From: Achromobacter kerstersii
GTDB taxonomy: Bacteria > Pseudomonadota > Gammaproteobacteria > Burkholderiales > Burkholderiaceae_B
Length of the DNA: 64,000 bases
Reading direction: 5' to 3'
NCBI RefSeq assembly: GCF_902859595.1
Contig: NZ_CADIJQ010000001.1
Span: forward strand, 806,001 to 870,000
Shown here one piece after another: positions 27,638 through 36,486 of the stretch. Within the stretch, counting starts at the first letter, position 1. Each line of letters opens with the position of its first letter. The position numbers were made by a program, and so were the translations under genes. The notes beneath the pieces were generated by a model. It ran no database searches, was not told the DNA's origin, and was given only the letters and a program-made list of their open reading frames with translations.

Positions 27638-28498
27638 ATGACTTTTGTGATTCACGGCGCTACTGGCGCCCAAGGTGGCCCCGTGCTGGCGCGTCTGATT
27701 CAATCGGGCAAGCGTGCTGTTGCCGCTGTCCGTGACACCTCAGCCGTCAAGGACATGCCTGCCGTTGCGGTTGACAATGCCTCGGTGGATTCGTTGGTGG
27801 CGGCTTACCAAGGTGCGGAGGGTGTCTTCATCCATCTGCCGGTAGTGGCTGAAGCGGAGCGCCTCCACTACGCCTGCAATATCGCCCAGGCCATTGCCCG
27901 CGCAAAGCCGCAGCGCGTGGTGATCTCCACCAGTGGATGGGTAATGGACGAGCCGAGCTCGCCGCTGCAGAACCCGCCAGAAAGTGCAATCTCGACCTTG
28001 GTACGCGAAGTCCAGCAAGCAGGGGTTTCATTGGCGGTGGTGGCTCCGCGCCTGTTTTTTGAGAATCTGCTCAATCCGCTCATATTCGGGTCGGTGAAGG
28101 CTGAAGGCGTTCTGCAGTATCCCCTGCGGGCAGATTTCCCGGTGTCGTGGGTTTCTCACATGGATGTTGCCGAGGTTGTCGAGCGCCTGCTGTTTGACGC
28201 GTCCGTGACCGGTGTGGTCGGCGTTGGGCAGTCGCCCGCAATCACCGGGGTGGATATTGCGGAAGGCTTCACGCGTTACCTGGGCCGCCCGGTAGCGTTC
28301 CGCAGCCAGGAGCCCGCAGCATTCGGCGATATGATCGCCCCGTTTATCGGTGCCGATGGTGCTGCCGGGGTCGCAGCCGGTTACCAGTTGCAAGCCCAAG
28401 CTTCTGCGAACGCAATTGCCCCGGAAACAAGTGCACAACGCCTGCTTGGTCTGACACCCCGCACGTTGGAGCAGTGGCTGGCTGAGATAGCCGCCTGA
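27638..28498 (+). CDS. NmrA-like NAD(P)-binding oxidoreductase
   Basis: A 286-residue atypical short-chain dehydrogenase. The nucleotide-binding loop is FVIHGATGAQGGPVLARLI, followed by the basic residue of AVRD, which suggests NADP. YACNIAQAIARAKPQRVVISTSGW is the usual mid-domain. No classical YxxxK is obvious, which is typical of the NmrA/QorB group acting as quinone reductases or redox sensors. AGAGAGAAAC precedes the ATG. Pairing with a divergent HxlR regulator is a common arrangement for electrophile or quinone stress response genes. Confidence 0.85.
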   Translation: MTFVIHGATGAQGGPVLARLIQSGKRAVAAVRDTSAVKDMPAVAVDNASVDSLVAAYQGAEGVFIHLPVVAEAERLHYACNIAQAIARAKPQRVVISTSGWVMDEPSSPLQNPPESAISTLVREVQQAGVSLAVVAPRLFFENLLNPLIFGSVKAEGVLQYPLRADFPVSWVSHMDVAEVVERLLFDASVTGVVGVGQSPAITGVDIAEGFTRYLGRPVAFRSQEPAAFGDMIAPFIGADGAAGVAAGYQLQAQASANAIAPETSAQRLLGLTPRTLEQWLAEIAA

Positions 28499-28561
28499 CT
28501 AAGCGCCATCGGCTTGCCGTGCCTGCAAAGAGGGCATATCCACCCGCTCAAACCAGGCAGT

Positions 28562-29202
28562 TCAATCGGGCAGAGGTCGTCCTGCCGTGTCCTGCGCTGT
28601 CGCTATGGATGGGGCACCGCCGGTGCGTCGGTGTTCGCGAAAGGGGCGCCGATAGGACGACGGTGATGTGTGCACCTGCGATGCAAAGCGCTGCCGAAAT
28701 GTAAGCGATGTACCAAAGCCAACTTCCGCTGCAAGCCGCTCGATCGGCATGTCGGTGGTCTCCAACAGTTGCTGCGCGTTGCCGATGCGCTCCGCCGCCA
28801 GCCAATTGTTCACGGTGGTGCCCGTGGCGTCACGGAAGCGCCGGGTGAAGGTGCGCCGGCTCATGCGCGCCACGTCGGTTAGCGTGTCCAGCGACAACGG
28901 CTCGGAGAGATGCGCGCGTGCCCACTCGAGCACGCCGGGCAAACGGTTCTCGCTGGGCAGGGCGGGCACGGGTTGTTCGATGTATTGCACCTGCCCGCCT
29001 TGGCGATGGGGCGGCGTCACCAGCATGCGCGCCACGCGATTGGCCATGTCGGCACCGTGGCGCATGCGCACGATGTGCAGGCAGCAGTCGATGGCAGCCA
29101 CCGTGCCGGCCGACGTGATGACATGGCCATCATCAACATACAGCACATCGGGAAGGAAGTCGGTTTGGGGAAAGCCAGCACGGCAACACGAACGGGCGGC
29201 AT
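28562..29202 (-). pseudogene. GlxA/FtrA-like AraC regulator, internal deletion and frameshift
   Basis: The gene begins at 29202 with MPPVRVAVLAFP, the usual start of a GATase1-like AraC protein. It then jumps in another frame to DVLYVDDGHVITSAGTVAAIDCCLHIVRMRHG, the end of that domain. About 110 residues between them, including the pseudo-active-site region, are missing. The C-terminal AraC domain is complete (LSLDTLTDVARMSRRTFTRRFRDATGTTVNNWLAAERIGNAQQLLETTDMPIERLAAEVGF). A shortened product starting at a Met inside the second frame could in principle be made, but would lack its sensor. Confidence 0.8.
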
Positions 29203-29273
29203 GAAATCTCCAGGTAAACGGGGGTCGAGCAATCCGGTGCGAATCTATTCCACTGACTCAACCAAGGAACCCC

Positions 29274-29701
29274 ATGAATGTCTTGAACCTATTGCACGGC
29301 ACCGCCGCGTTGAGCTGCCTGCTTGCCCTTGGGGCCTGTGGTACGCCCGAATCCCGCGTGATGGCCCCGACGGCACAAACCGTCAAGTTCCAGCAGATCC
29401 GCAACGCCACCATCAAGGTGGACTACGCAGGCACCACGTTCCTGATCGACCCGATGCTGGCCAATGCCATCATCGTCACCCACACCCACCTGGACCATTG
29501 GGACGGCGCGGCCAAACAAAGCCTGCCGAAGAACTTGCCGCTTTTTGCGCAGAACGAGCCGACGCGCAGAGCGTTCGCAAGGATGGCTTCACGAACGTGC
29601 GTGTGCTGGGCAAGAACACCGTGTTCAACGGCGCGCGCCTGAGCATCACCGCCGGCCAGCACGGCTCTGACCCGGCCATGGCTGTTGCGGGAGTCTCGTG
29701 A
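29274..29701 (+). pseudogene. Metallo-beta-lactamase-fold lipoprotein, internally deleted and frameshifted
   Basis: The start (MNVLNLLHGTAALSCLLALGACG) is a lipoprotein signal with an LGAC lipobox. The frame runs through IKVDYAGTTFLIDPMLA and then directly into NAIIVTHTHLDHWDGAAK, the HxHxDH metal motif; the family normally has about 35-40 more residues between DPMLA and the metal motif. After LPLFAQNE the frame shifts, and DAQSVRKDGFTNVRVLGKNTVFNGARLSITAGQHGSDP continues in a different frame to a stop at 29701. The C-terminal third is missing. Deletion plus frameshift make it a pseudogene. Confidence 0.8.
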
Positions 29702-29750
29702 TCCGGAGTACCTTCTATCGTCGGCTCCCCTCGCGGCAACCTCAACCGCA

Positions 29751-30083
29751 TCACACCAGGCTCGGGGATCTCCTGGCGATGCTGGACCGGTCACTGGCCT
29801 GCAGTTCCTGCTTCGCCAACGCCACGACATGGAATTGTTCGGCCGCTTCCGGCGCAGCAACCACAGATTTATCCTGCACCGGACCGAAGTGACCTTCACG
29901 ATATGGCCGGCGCCCACGAAATACCTGATTCGCGTTCAGACCATTGGCTGACGCCAACTTCGACACCGACACCTCCGGCCCACACACCGTCTGCGCCATC
30001 CGGCGCTTGAACTCCAACGGATAATTGCGGCTGCCAGGCTCTCGGCCGGGCTGTTTTAGTATCGACTCCAATTTAGTTCCCAC
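29751..30083 (-). pseudogene. IS66 TnpA-like (OrfA) transposase remnant
   Basis: The minus strand reads NYPLEFKRRMAQTVCGPEVSVSKLASANGLNANQVFRGRRPYREG, matching the helix-turn-helix of IS66 TnpA (EFKxxxVxxCxxPGVSVxxxALxxGLNANxxxRW), with Gly in place of the expected Trp in RW. The rest of the frame is unlike the family. The segment lies just inside the right inverted repeat, in the expected orientation for the shell element. Confidence 0.7.
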
Positions 30084-30124
30084 TAGCTTCTGGTGGGAAT
30101 TAACTTTGGACTGCCCACAACCTC

Positions 30125-30154
30125 CCGTCTACCCGGTCAGGCTCGGACGGCCAC
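30125..30154 (-). repeat. Right inverted repeat of the IS66-type shell
   Basis: The plus strand has CCGTCTACCCGGTCAG followed by GCTCGGACGGCCAC; read inward from 30154 it aligns with 26051-26080 at about 22 of 30 positions. It lies 42 bases outside the TnpA-like remnant. Confidence 0.6.
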
Positions 30155-30338
30155 GTTGGTTCTTATATCAGACAATTTGCATGTTGAGTCCTTGATTGGC
30201 GCATATCATCTGGCGTCACACGGTTCCCGAGACTAGGGACCGTGCAAGTTCATGCCATCGTGACCCAACAGCGGGCCCGGGCGTCGCCAACTGCCGTCCA
30301 GCAAGCGAGGCGCGCGGAACACTTCTTCGGATGCTTCG

Positions 30339-30887
30339 TCAATTCGCCAAGTATTCGTCCGTCGACTTGACTGTGCCATAGCCGAATGCGAATGCGGCCA
30401 TCATTGCGGCGTGTACTTGGGCTGCGGGAACCTTCACGTCATTGAATTCCAGATCTAGCGTGGCGCAGGCATCGTGGAGCACGGTGACGGGGTAACCCAT
30501 ATCGACCGCAGCGCGAACGACCGCGTCCACGCACATGTGGCTCATAGCGCCGACGACGACCACTTCTTCGACTCCTTTGTTGTCGAGTTGTTGCTTGAGG
30601 TCGGTTTGACGGAATGAGTTGACAAAGTTCTTTACGATGACGGGCTCGCCGTCGCGCGGGGCGACGGCAGGCTGGATTTCCACGCCCTCGCTACCCGGCA
30701 CAAAAACTGGCGCTTCATTGTTGGCGAATTCGTGTCGGACGTGAAAGATCGGCTCGCCACGTGACCGTGCGTGAGCGATCACACGTGCCGCATTGGTCGA
30801 CGCCGCTTCAATGCCGGACAGGGGTAGTTTCCCTGTGGGGAGATATTCGTTCTGAAGGTCGACGACGATCAAACCGCGCTTTTTCAT
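30339..30887 (-). CDS. Isochorismatase-family cysteine hydrolase
   Basis: A 182-residue protein with the catalytic triad of the family: Asp in LIVVDLQNEY (residue 10), Lys in VIVKNFVNSF and Cys in MSHMCVDAVVRAAVDMGY; the usual cis-peptide pair before the Cys is VGAMSH. The family hydrolyses amides, N-carbamoyl compounds or vinyl ethers. It lies 164 bases downstream of the GlxA-like regulator on the same strand; this regulator-hydrolase pairing is widespread. The substrate is not predictable. GGAGAAGTCC lies just before the ATG. Confidence 0.88.
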   Translation of the reverse strand: MKKRGLIVVDLQNEYLPTGKLPLSGIEAASTNAARVIAHARSRGEPIFHVRHEFANNEAPVFVPGSEGVEIQPAVAPRDGEPVIVKNFVNSFRQTDLKQQLDNKGVEEVVVVGAMSHMCVDAVVRAAVDMGYPVTVLHDACATLDLEFNDVKVPAAQVHAAMMAAFAFGYGTVKSTDEYLAN

Positions 30888-31051
30888 GGACTTCTCCTGA
30901 AGGTCTAGAGTGAGTCAACATATTCGCCGGAAGCGCGTATTTCAGAGAAGTGGCAGTACCGACAACTTACGTGGTGATACCGACATTTCTCTGCAAAGCG
31001 CTAGCGAAGTTCAAGTAAGGTCTGTCGCGACTCCCCGGATGCGCAGCCCGT

Positions 31052-32035
31052 TCACGGTACGTTCCCGGCACTGAATCTGCGGCGATAGTCGCTCGGGGAC
31101 AGCCCGACGATACGCGCGAAGACTTTCCTAAACGCGCCAGGGTCGTTGTATCCGACTTCCCAGGCCACCCGATCAATGGAGACAGAGCCGAATTGAAGCA
31201 GTTCTCTCGCCCGTCCAACCCGTAAATGTTGGCAATACTCGGTTGTCGTCATGCCGGTGGCCTTTTGAAAGCGTCGAAGCAAAGTGCGCTCTTCAAGATT
31301 GGCCTGCGCGGCGAGTACCTGCAGTCTCGTTTCCTTGCCCTGAGTGGCTTGCAGCCAATGCTGCACTTTCAGCACGGCCGCATCGCCGTGGGAAAGTTTT
31401 GGCGAGAACACACTGTAGTAACGCTGTTCTCGACCGGGGGGGTCTACTAGCATCATTCGCGCCGTGGCAAGCATCACCGTTGGGCCGAGCAGCCTATCCA
31501 CCAATCGCAGCCCCAGATCAGTCCAAGACATCAGACCGCCGGCTGTTATGACGTCGCCGTCATCAATAATGAGTCGGTCAACATCAACGTGGACGTCAGG
31601 AAAGCGGCTTCTGAGGTGATCTGCATACGTCCAATGAGTGGTCATGGGCCGGCCATTCATCAATCCGGTCTCGGCCAACAGAAAGGCGCCTGCACATACC
31701 GAGCCGACTACGACGCCTGCGCCATGTTGTTGGCATAGCCAATCGGTGAGCGACGGATCCGATGTGCCCTCCGTCGGCTCGGCCAAGGAGGGCGGCAGTA
31801 TCAATGCCGATAACCGCGACATAGTGCTAGCCCCATTGTCAAAGACGCGTACTGGGGCAACTCCTCGCGCGGTTTGCTTCCAGTGGGTGACCCTCAGTGG
31901 GAGGCTCGGTTGGTCTTCGTAGGAAGCTGCGACGGTGTTAGCAACACAGAATAGGTCTGTCAGTCCCAACACCGACGCCAGTTGGGCGCCGGGATAAATG
32001 ACAATTCCTACCTCTAATCGATTTACTTGTCGCAT
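31052..32035 (-). CDS. GlxA-family AraC transcriptional regulator
   Basis: A 327-residue regulator: an N-terminal DJ-1/PfpI (GATase1-like) domain, with GVVVGSVCAGAFLLAETGLMNGRPMTTHW around the nucleophile-elbow position (Cys present), then two helix-turn-helix motifs of AraC type (TRLQVLAAQANLEERTLLRRFQKATGMTTTEYCQHLRVGRARELL and VSIDRVAWEVGYNDPGAFRKVFARIVGLSPSDYRRRF). It is complete, unlike the deleted relative at 28562-29202. It probably controls the isochorismatase-family gene downstream, and perhaps the divergent OsmC gene. Confidence 0.9.
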   Translation of the reverse strand: MRQVNRLEVGIVIYPGAQLASVLGLTDLFCVANTVAASYEDQPSLPLRVTHWKQTARGVAPVRVFDNGASTMSRLSALILPPSLAEPTEGTSDPSLTDWLCQQHGAGVVVGSVCAGAFLLAETGLMNGRPMTTHWTYADHLRSRFPDVHVDVDRLIIDDGDVITAGGLMSWTDLGLRLVDRLLGPTVMLATARMMLVDPPGREQRYYSVFSPKLSHGDAAVLKVQHWLQATQGKETRLQVLAAQANLEERTLLRRFQKATGMTTTEYCQHLRVGRARELLQFGSVSIDRVAWEVGYNDPGAFRKVFARIVGLSPSDYRRRFSAGNVP

Positions 32036-32189
32036 GTGTCGGCGCTGCCTTCAATTTTGTCGCTTTCGCCGCTCGTCAATTTACCATTCGGTCGGCAAAC
32101 TAGGCGTGTGAATGAGCCGGCGGAAGCGTTATCCTCACGACCTCGCCAGCCACTCACGGATCCTTTGCAAAGCAAAATCAGGAGTAGCG

Positions 32190-32633
32190 ATGGCTGAAAC
32201 GAGAACGAAATTAACGACCACCTGGACGGGCCTATTGCAAGGAGAGGGGCGGGTCGGCTCAGCGACGATTGACTTGCCTCTCGCCATTCCACAGTCGTAT
32301 GGTGGCACCGGTGCGGGCTCGCATCCGAAAGAGCTCCTTATGGCTTCAGCGGCGGCCTGCTACGCCATGACGATCGCAGGGATGCTTGCGGCCCGCAAAA
32401 TTGAGCAGGCAGGACTCACCGTGGTCTCTGAGCTATCGGACGCATCAAACCAAGGTATGCAAATAACTCACCAGGTTCAAATCGAGCTGCCGTCCAACGC
32501 GACTCAGGAGCAATTGGACGCGGTGGAGTCGCTGATCGAGGCGGCGGACAAATCTTGCATGATCGGCAATCTTCTGAAAGCCGCGGGAGTCCGGATCGAG
32601 GCCTCCGGTCAGGTGGCGACGCTTTTAGGATGA
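32190..32633 (+). CDS. OsmC/Ohr-family peroxide-detoxifying protein
   Basis: A 147-residue protein. ATG 32190 is preferred because AGGAG lies 5 bases before it; an upstream in-frame extension has no such site. Both family Cys residues are visible: AAACYAMT (about residue 55) and ADKSCMIGNLL (about residue 125). SHPKELLMASAAACYAMTI is the standard OsmC core. Members reduce organic hydroperoxides by a thiol mechanism in the cytosol. It is divergent from the GlxA-type regulator. Confidence 0.88.
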   Translation: MAETRTKLTTTWTGLLQGEGRVGSATIDLPLAIPQSYGGTGAGSHPKELLMASAAACYAMTIAGMLAARKIEQAGLTVVSELSDASNQGMQITHQVQIELPSNATQEQLDAVESLIEAADKSCMIGNLLKAAGVRIEASGQVATLLG

Positions 32634-32688
32634 GCATAGGGCGACCCTCGTAACGTCGCACTTGGCTTCACGCTCTGTCAGGTTATGA

Positions 32689-32710
32689 ACTCGGCCAGCC
32701 TCGGCCGAGT
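32689..32710. terminator. Hairpin between convergent genes
   Basis: A perfect 8-bp inverted repeat, ACTCGGCC (32689-32696) and GGCCGAGT (32703-32710), with a 6-base loop, lies between the stops of the convergent OsmC and TSUP genes. There is no T-run, so intrinsic termination is uncertain. Confidence 0.4.
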
Positions 32711-32889
32711 ACTCGAGCCCGGATCAGGCGGGGCTGCGGCGAGCTAAGGGTGCATCAAGCGAGATGGAATGGTCGGTCGACGATTGACCGTGCATTATCT
32801 TTTGCGTTGCGCTGACTTGGGCAGCGTACGTTATCAGGGCCATCCAAAGATGGGTCAGCCGTATAACGATGCTCGAGCGCCGCACTTGT

Positions 32890-33639
32890 CTAATGCGCGT
32901 CCAAAGTCGTCGCACGCATCAAGAGTGAAGTGCCGGTGGCGAGCAAAACGAGATACAAAACACGAAGGAATCGGGTTCTGTTCAATTTGTGCGCAATCCT
33001 ATTGCCCAAGAAAACGCCCAAAGCCATCGCTGGCAGCAGTAACGCCGTTAGCCAGATCACCTGGGGGTTCGAATATTTGCCTGTAGTCGCAAATAGCACG
33101 ACGCGGATCAACGCGCCGACCGCTATCAGGAACGATTGGGTCGCTCGTATGGCTGCGGGATCTTCCAGTCGCCGCGTAAGATAAACCGCGTATAGCCAGG
33201 CTCCAGCACCGAACATTGCACTGAGCGTCCCCCCGGCGAAGCCGTACCACCAAGCCCAGCGAGGGCCTGTAGTTCTTGCCCGGGGGCGCGACAGTATGCC
33301 TCGCAGCGCGTAAAGGACGACAAAAGCCCCTAGAAGCGCCATCAGCGCTGCCAGTGGCACGACGATGAGCAGGTATGTCCCAACAACTAGCCCCAAAGTC
33401 ATTGCCGGCAAGATATGTAGCACTTCTGATCTCGCTGCTTGCCTCCGTAGCTTCAGGCCCATGCCGCTGGATGCGATAAGATCAAGGACAGATTGAACTG
33501 GAATAAGCGTTGGCAGCGGGACAACCTGCGCGACGATAGGCGCTGAGATCAGCGTCGTACCGAATCCGACCATTGCGAATACGGCATAGGCCACGATGAA
33601 CGTCGGAACGGTAACGAGGAGAACGTAAAGATCTGGCAT
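32890..33639 (-). CDS. TSUP (TauE/SafE) family membrane transporter
   Basis: A 249-residue protein with about eight hydrophobic segments. The first (PTFIVAYAVFAMVGFGTTLISAPIVAQVVPLPTLIPVQSVLDLIAS) and the half-repeat later (AWWYGFAGGTLSAMFGAGAWLYAVYLTRR) show the G-x-G/G-x-x-x-G pattern of TSUP proteins. The family exports sulfite, sulfoacetate or other organic anions across the inner membrane. No pathway neighbour identifies its substrate. Confidence 0.8.
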   Translation of the reverse strand: MPDLYVLLVTVPTFIVAYAVFAMVGFGTTLISAPIVAQVVPLPTLIPVQSVLDLIASSGMGLKLRRQAARSEVLHILPAMTLGLVVGTYLLIVVPLAALMALLGAFVVLYALRGILSRPRARTTGPRWAWWYGFAGGTLSAMFGAGAWLYAVYLTRRLEDPAAIRATQSFLIAVGALIRVVLFATTGKYSNPQVIWLTALLLPAMALGVFLGNRIAHKLNRTRFLRVLYLVLLATGTSLLMRATTLDAH

Positions 33640-34096
33640 GGTCGACGATGTGCTAAGGGGCGTTCGAGTGTATGTCGCCGCCTCTGCGTTGCAAAGGGGC
33701 GCGATTGCGACCTTCGATTTCTAGCGGCATGGAAGTCCTCACATTATGCGCATACCCTCTGGGTTTTCAGGCACGGATGTGGGCCCATCCATACCCTTGC
33801 AATTTCGCGATCTCAAGTACAGTTGAGACTTTTTTTACCCGCGATGGCGCTCAATCAAATCGCCAACGGCGAGCGCGGCGTTGTAGCCACGTGCGAGTAC
33901 AGCCGAATTTGCAGGATTTCATATCTTTTTGATTGATTTTTTTTGTAGTTATTTCGGCCGGCTTAGAGAGAGGTCAGGCAGCACAGACGACTGCCGTGTC
34001 GCGGTAGGTTCAATGGATTGCGACGACACAGCGTGTCAAAGCCTCGTTAAAGCAGAGGGCGTTGAAGACTGCCCCTGCCCAATTCTTCCCGATGGC
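33640..34096. other. Intergenic region, nothing recognised
   Basis: About 450 bases upstream of the TSUP gene and downstream of the broken prpC gene. It is more AT-rich than its surroundings, with runs of T around 33830 and 33927-33945. No reading frame with plausible protein features, no repeat and no clear terminator were seen. Confidence 0.4.
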
Positions 34097-35223
34097 TCAT
34101 TCCCGCCCGTCGTTGGGCACGAACTTCTGGTCTCCCGGGCCCACGTAGTTGGCGGTGGGGCGGATGATCTTGTTGTCGATGCGCTGTTCGATGATGTGGG
34201 CCGACCAGCCCGCCGTGCGCGCGATGACGAACAGCGGGGTGAACATGGCGGTGGGCACGCCCATCATGTGATAGCTGACGGCCGAGAACCAGTCCAGGTT
34301 GGGGAACATCTTCTTGATGTCCCACATGACCGTTTCCAGGCGTTCGGCGATGTCGAACATCTTGGTGCTGCCGGCCTTTTTGGACAGTTTCTTGGCCACG
34401 TCCTTGATGACCTTGTTGCGCGGGTCGGACACGGTGTAGACCGGGTGGCCAAAGCCAATGATGACTTCCTTGGCCTCGACGCGGCGGCGATGTCGGCTTC
34501 GGCTTCGTCCGGCGAGTCATAGCGCTGCACGTCGAACGCCACTTCGTTGGCGCCGCCATGCTTGGGGCCGCGCAGCGGGCCGATGGCGCCGGCAATCGAC
34601 GAGAACATGTCCGAGCCCGTGCCGGCGATGACGCGCGCGGTGAAGGTCGATGCGTTTAACTCGTGCTCGGCGTACAGGTTCAAGGAGATGTGCATCGCCT
34701 TGACCCATTCGTCGCTGGGCTTTTCGCCGTGCAGCAGGTGCAGGAAGTGGCCGCCGATGCTGTCGTCGTCGGTTTGCACGTCGATCATGTGGCCGTTGTG
34801 GCTGTAGTGATACCAGTACAGCAGGGCCGAACCCAGGTTGGCCATCAGGCGGTCGGCGATGTCGCGCGCGCCGGGGGTGTTGTGGTCGTCTTTTTCAGGC
34901 AGCACGCAGCCCAGCACCGACACGGCGGTGCGCATCACGTCCATCGGGTGGCTGGAGGCCGGCAGCGCTGCCAGCGCCACCTGCAATTGGGCGGGCAGCC
35001 CCCGCAGGCTCTTCAGCTTTTGCTTGTAGGCGGTCAGCTCGGCCTTGTTGGGCAGCTTGTCGTGGACCAGCAGGTGGGCGATTTCCTCGAACTCGCTGGT
35101 ATGCGCGATGTCCAGGACGTCGTAGCCGCGGTAGTGCAGGCCGTTGCCGGTGCGGCCTACGGTGCATAAGGCCGTGTTTCCGGCGACAACGCCTGATAAG
35201 GCGACAGATTTTCTGAGTTTGGC
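34097..35223 (-). pseudogene. prpC: 2-methylcitrate synthase, frameshifted
   Basis: The minus strand reads KSVALSGVVAGNTALCTVGRTGNGLHYRGYDVLDIAHTSEFEEIAHLLVHDKLPNKAEL, then the citrate synthase body with MANLGSALLYWYHYSHNG, SLNLYAEHELNASTFTARVIAGTGSDMFSSIAGAIGPLRGPKHGGANE and [11 protein letters not shown]. At about 34490 one base appears to be missing: after DEAEADI the right frame resumes one position off as (R)[33 protein letters not shown] and runs to the C-terminus (PNDGRE). No start codon is found before KSVALSG; a TGA closes that frame upstream. It is PrpC of the methylcitrate cycle by its N- and C-terminal motifs. No prpB, prpD or acnD is adjacent, so this is an isolated relic. Confidence 0.85.
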
Positions 35224-35431
35224 GCTGACGTTGCTGTTGTTGTTTGCTTGAGAACGGGTCCAGGTATCACTTCTTCCACTAAAGAATCAATCAGGCAGCG
35301 GGCCTAGATCGGGTTTTAGTTTCAGTCTGGTGTGCCTCCGTTAAGATCAATGCCAGTCGCATATTCAGTCTAAATTTCAACAAATTCACGATCAAATGAG
35401 TTTTTTATCAATGGCGGTAGGAGAAAGACAG

Positions 35432-36343
35432 ATGACTGACAAGGCTGCTAAATCGTTGTCGCTGAAGCAGTTGGAGTTGTTCATTGCATTGGCTTCGTCT
35501 GACAGTATCTCTAGTGCAGGCGCTCGCCTGGGCATGACACCTTCGGCAACGAGCCATGCGCTTCGAATTTTGGAGTTGACGCTTGGTGCTCCGCTCGTTG
35601 ACCGAAATGCGACCGGGGTTCAAATGACTTACGCTGGACAGCAGGTGCTCCCACATGTCCGGGATATTTTTGCTTCTTTGCAGGTCCTGAGGGCTACGGC
35701 AAGTGCAAGTGCGGGCCTGCGGGCCGGTATGCTCACGCTGGGATCGCTCGGGGCAAGCTCTTCCCTTAACATCCTTCCGCCACTGCTTGAGATGTTCAAG
35801 GAGCGTTACCCCGGGGTCGGTGTTTTCGTCACTGAGAAGCCGGATTCCGAAATGGAACGGGCACTGGTAGAACGCAGAATCGAAATAGGGGTAGTGGCGC
35901 TACCGAAGCCGGAGCTCGACACCCTTCCGCTGGTGGTCGATGAGCTGATGGTCGTTCTCCCGGAAGGGCATCCATTGGATCACTGCCAAGTCATTAGCGT
36001 AGAGGACTTGGCCGACTATCCATTGATCATGACCAGAGCCGGGTCCCAGCCGGTCATTACCCGAATGTTTGAGCGATCGGGGATCATTCCGAAGATTGCA
36101 CACGACCTATCTCAGATTATGTCGATCCTTGAGTTTGTGCGCAGGGGGCAAGGAATATCAGTTCTCGCTTCCCTCGTGCTTCCAGAAAGCTATAAGGGTT
36201 TGGTGTATAGGAAAATCAGCCCGCCGGTGAAGAGGAGGATCGGTCTGGCCTGTCTCAACGAACGGAAACTATCGCCAGCGGCGCACGCGTTCTGGGTGAT
36301 GGTAAGGGACGCCGTTCCTTTACTGAAACTCCCGGTCAAGTAA
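35432..36343 (+). CDS. LysR-family transcriptional regulator
   Basis: A 303-residue LysR protein. ATG 35432 follows AGGAGA; an earlier ATG at 35396 in frame would add twelve residues. The HTH reads LSLKQLELFIALASSDSISSAGARLGMTPSATSHALRILELTLGAPLVDRNATGVQMT. It is closely similar along its length to the product of 37379-38284 (for example EKPDSEMERALVERRIEIGVVALPKPELDTL against EKPDSEIEQDLIERRLEIGVVTLPKPEFDTV), so the two are paralogues. It probably controls genes of the aminotransferase/ThDP cluster. Confidence 0.88.
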   Translation: MTDKAAKSLSLKQLELFIALASSDSISSAGARLGMTPSATSHALRILELTLGAPLVDRNATGVQMTYAGQQVLPHVRDIFASLQVLRATASASAGLRAGMLTLGSLGASSSLNILPPLLEMFKERYPGVGVFVTEKPDSEMERALVERRIEIGVVALPKPELDTLPLVVDELMVVLPEGHPLDHCQVISVEDLADYPLIMTRAGSQPVITRMFERSGIIPKIAHDLSQIMSILEFVRRGQGISVLASLVLPESYKGLVYRKISPPVKRRIGLACLNERKLSPAAHAFWVMVRDAVPLLKLPVK

Positions 36344-36486
36344 TTCCCGCATGAGCGCTCCCTACAGCAAGCCCGTACGTAACGCTACGGGGCCATGACC
36401 AACGCGGTACTAATGGTGATGCATGGGCGCAATTTCAATGATGGGCGTATGAACGGAACTTGAGCTGCGAAGGGAATGGCGGTGGG

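Larger units (their letters stand above)
26051..30154 (-). mobile_element. IS66-type shell with foreign interior (4.1 kb)
   Basis: Two imperfect 30-base inverted repeats (26051-26080 and 30125-30154) mark the ends. Just inside the left end is the C-terminus of an IS66 TnpC transposase, and inside the right end an IS66 TnpA-like gene, both on the minus strand and in the order expected for one element. The middle, however, holds an IS3 remnant, an HxlR-NmrA gene pair, a deleted AraC gene and a deleted metallo-beta-lactamase gene instead of tnpB and the rest of tnpC. The flanking 8-mers (CATACACC and GTTGGTTC) do not match, so no target duplication is seen. This could be one IS66 element hollowed out and filled, or two copies that recombined. 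Confidence 0.6.

Noticed and set aside
26051-30162. An 8-bp target duplication for the IS66-type shell
   Set aside because: The flanking octamers CATACACC and GTTGGTTC do not match, so no duplication is claimed.
34047-35169. Plus-strand open frames opposite prpC
   Set aside because: They are antisense to a clearly recognisable citrate-synthase-fold gene and Val/Gly/His-biased, as expected for shadows.
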